A DNA stretch of 64,000 bases from assembly GCF_024623785.1 (NCBI RefSeq), contig NZ_JANKBZ010000011.1, forward strand, positions 124,001 to 188,000, given 5' to 3'. Positions 62,500 through 64,000 of the stretch are shown in pieces. The position numbers and the translations under genes are program-made. Under the pieces are notes generated by a model that worked only from the letters and a program-made list of their open reading frames with translations, ran no database searches and was not told the origin of the DNA. Numbering within the stretch: the first letter of the stretch is position 1; every line of letters starts with the position of its first letter. This DNA is from Archangium lipolyticum. GTDB taxonomy: Bacteria; Myxococcota; Myxococcia; Myxococcales; Myxococcaceae.

Positions 62500-63405
62500 T
62501 CAGTCATCCGGCTGCTCCGCCGACACGTCCAGGGCATCGGCGAAGGAAGGCAGCACGGGCTGGAGGGCCGCCGGCTCCATGAAGGCCTTCGTCTCCACGC
62601 GCAGTGCGGGGGCTTCCACCAGCACGGGCTGGCGGCGGGGCGGACCGCTCTGGAGGAGCTTGCGGAAGTCCTCCAGCTCCTTGCCCTGCACGGCCACGAA
62701 GGCGCCGAAGGGGGCCACCGCGTCGAGCTTCGGCAGGTTCTCCTTCAGGTCATCCACGTTGCCCTTCATGCCCACCAGGACGGCGCCCGGCACCCGGGTG
62801 CTGCGGAAGAGCACCTTGACCCCCTGTGGCACGTGCGTCAGCGGAACCAGGGCGGCCTCGGCGCCCTTGGCCTCGAGCATCTTGAGGGCGGACTCCACGT
62901 TGGGCACCGGGGTGAGCTTGAAGTGCTTCCTGGCGTCCAGGTCACCGGCCAGCACCACGTTGGTGACGAACTTGGGATCCGTCGCGCCCGCGCCCTTGAC
63001 GATGGCGAGCCGCGCCCCGGCCAGCTCCTTCATCGAGCCCTTCGAGAGGGAGACGATGGCCCAGCGCTGGGACGTCTCACCGGAGAGCGGAGCGAGCGCC
63101 ACCGGGGTGGCCTTGGCCAGCTGCACCGCGGCCCACGAGTCCACGACGGCGAAGTCGACGATGCCCTCGGAGACGGCCTTCGAGAAGTCCTCGTAGCGGG
63201 CGAAGCTCTTGGCGGCGGTGGGCCGGCCGGTGGCCGTCGACAGCTTCGCGGCGAGCGCCTCGGCGTACTGGAAGCGCTGCTGGCCGTCGGTGAGGGTGGT
63301 GGGCAGGAAGACGCCCAGGGTGGCCTTCTTGGGGGCCGCGCCAGCGGCGGGCGCCCACGCGCACACGAGCGCGAGACCCAGGATGAGCGAGCGAAGGAGG
63401 TTCAT
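62500..63405 (-). CDS. PhnD/SsuA-like periplasmic substrate-binding protein
   Basis: A 301-aa protein from ATG 63405-63403 with a signal peptide (LILGLALVCAWAPAAGA). The two-lobed fold is seen in ATLGVFLPTTLTDGQQRFQY, FAVVDSWAAVQLAKATPVAL and LAIVKGAGATDPKFVTNVVL; this resembles phosphate/phosphonate-binding PhnD relatives. No ABC permease or ATPase gene is adjacent, so it may serve as a sensor or partner of the TonB receptor downstream. It is coupled to the TPR gene upstream by ATGA. Ligand not known. Confidence 0.8.
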   Translation of the reverse strand: MNLLRSLILGLALVCAWAPAAGAAPKKATLGVFLPTTLTDGQQRFQYAEALAAKLSTATGRPTAAKSFARYEDFSKAVSEGIVDFAVVDSWAAVQLAKATPVALAPLSGETSQRWAIVSLSKGSMKELAGARLAIVKGAGATDPKFVTNVVLAGDLDARKHFKLTPVPNVESALKMLEAKGAEAALVPLTHVPQGVKVLFRSTRVPGAVLVGMKGNVDDLKENLPKLDAVAPFGAFVAVQGKELEDFRKLLQSGPPRRQPVLVEAPALRVETKAFMEPAALQPVLPSFADALDVSAEQPDD

Positions 63406-64000
63406 GGCGTGGTGTCGGAAGCGGTGGCGCTGGAGGACTCGGGGTTGGAGACCGGAGCGGAGTCGGAGAGGCCGTAGAGCATCTGCAGGCGATCCTTCCA
63501 CTCGCGGACGGTGGCGGCGCGCGGCACGCTGCCCGAGGCGAGGTAGCGGCGGTAGGCATCCACGGCCTCGCCCATGCTGTTGCGGCGCTCCTGGGCGTCG
63601 ATGCCGAGGTTGAGCGTGGCCTGGGGGACGGTGCCCTCCAGCTTGCGCCAGGTGGCCACGGCATCCGCGGCCTTGCCACCGCGGTAGGCCACGCAAGCCA
63701 GGTTGTGCTGAAGGGCGGCACTGTCCGGCGAGAGGGCCAGCGCGGCCTTGAGGGCCTTCTCCGCGGCCTTCATGTTGCCGGACGCGTAGGCGCGCTCGGC
63801 CTCGCGGCGGTGGAGGACGCTGGTGAGGGCGCTCGTCCACTGGGCCTGCTCGGGGATGGGGCGCTTGATGGCCGCCGCGAGCGCCTTGCGCGACTGGGGC
63901 AGCATGTCGCGGCGGTAGAGGACGTAGGCGTCGGTGAGCTGCCGGGTGTTGGGACGGGCCCACGAGGGCGTCGGGGAGAGCACGCGCTTGAGGAGCGTGG
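63402..64000 (-). CDS. TPR-repeat protein (5' end outside window)
   Basis: The frame is open to the window edge; about 198 C-terminal residues are visible. At least two TPR units are seen: AERAYASGNMKAAEKALKAA, LALSPDSAALQHNLACVAYR and ATLNLGIDAQERRNSMGEAV. The C-terminal tail is Ser/Thr/Pro-rich. The stop overlaps the PhnD-like start (ATGA), so the two are co-translated; the TPR protein may scaffold the uptake system. The N-terminus, and any signal peptide, cannot be seen. Confidence 0.82.
   Translation of the reverse strand, partial: TLLKRVLSPTPSWARPNTRQLTDAYVLYRRDMLPQSRKALAAAIKRPIPEQAQWTSALTSVLHRREAERAYASGNMKAAEKALKAALALSPDSAALQHNLACVAYRGGKAADAVATWRKLEGTVPQATLNLGIDAQERRNSMGEAVDAYRRYLASGSVPRAATVREWKDRLQMLYGLSDSAPVSNPESSSATASDTTP

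Noticed and set aside
62440-62500. Rho-independent terminator after the PhnD-like gene
   Set aside because: A T-rich stretch is present, but the only stem (CGAC/GTCG) is 4 bp and places the T run in the loop.
1-64000. tRNA, rRNA, CRISPR arrays, insertion sequences and att sites
   Set aside because: None was recognised by reading; the only repeats seen are short hairpins, the tandem immunity paralogues and the ECF promoter copies.

Overview
The window is high-GC DNA that reads as a myxobacterium, probably of the Cystobacterineae (Archangium/Cystobacter/Myxococcus side). Indicators are eukaryotic-like Ser/Thr kinases fused to other domains, many lipoproteins, SitA-like and DUF2380-type polymorphic toxin lipoproteins with small immunity-like genes, an NtrC-type two-component system beside a sigma-54 promoter, and runs of genes coupled by 4-bp ATGA overlaps. 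The species is an inference. No rRNA, tRNA, CRISPR array, IS element or replication origin was recognised.

Region 1 (1-6449, all minus strand) is an envelope sulfur/redox cluster: a YeiH-type exporter (cut by the window edge), a SoxB-like lipoprotein, a lipoprotein rhodanese, a decayed CcdA, an ECF sigma factor with its zinc anti-sigma factor, two YeeE/YedE sulfur-transport halves and a TlpA-like lipoprotein thioredoxin. The thioredoxin has an in-frame UGA exactly at the first active-site cysteine, followed by a good bacterial SECIS-like hairpin, so it may be a selenoprotein. Three copies of one promoter (GGGAAC-N17-GTGTCC) precede the sigma operon, ccdA and the soxB-like gene, which defines a likely ECF regulon.

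Region 2 (6527-15209) is accessory: a homocysteine methyltransferase/alcohol dehydrogenase pair, a broken SDR gene, a small monooxygenase-like gene divergent from a LysR regulator, then a toxin/immunity island. The island holds a frameshifted SitA-like toxin relic with an apparently orphaned immunity gene, an intact HHxxP...HGG nuclease-like lipoprotein toxin, two tandem immunity paralogues (the second frameshifted) and about 1 kb of decayed sequence.

Region 3 (15210-30038) has a compact Hsp70 operon (GrpE-like, short DnaK-like, helical Lys-tailed protein, J-like protein with HPP instead of HPD), a CorC/HlyC family protein ending in a C10 tract, and a divergent histidine kinase/sigma-54 activator facing a complete RND efflux operon whose first gene has a -24/-12 promoter.

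Region 4 (30199-41274) has a kinase-TM-PstS-OmpA fusion, a metal-homeostasis set (P1B ATPase, His-rich DUF5132 protein, CobW-type GTPase with a 36-aa leader gene and a perfect palindrome), a DUF697-type GTPase, a TetR regulator with a candidate operator, a fatty-acid hydroxylase-like enzyme and a DAC-like sensor protein.

Region 5 (41470-64000) has a helical-repeat protein, two Gfo/Idh/MocA dehydrogenases, a STAS-like protein and an Ig-like lipoprotein. Then, on the minus strand, comes a probable six-gene operon: HATPase, STAS/Zn-ribbon/kinase fusion, two LanB-like dehydratase/PEARL homologues flanking an unrecognised possible TIM-barrel protein, and a ThiO-like FAD oxidase. No precursor peptide was found, which makes this the best candidate for an undescribed peptide-modifying system. 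The window ends with a TonB-dependent receptor carrying CxxCH, a PhnD-like binding protein and a TPR protein cut by the edge.
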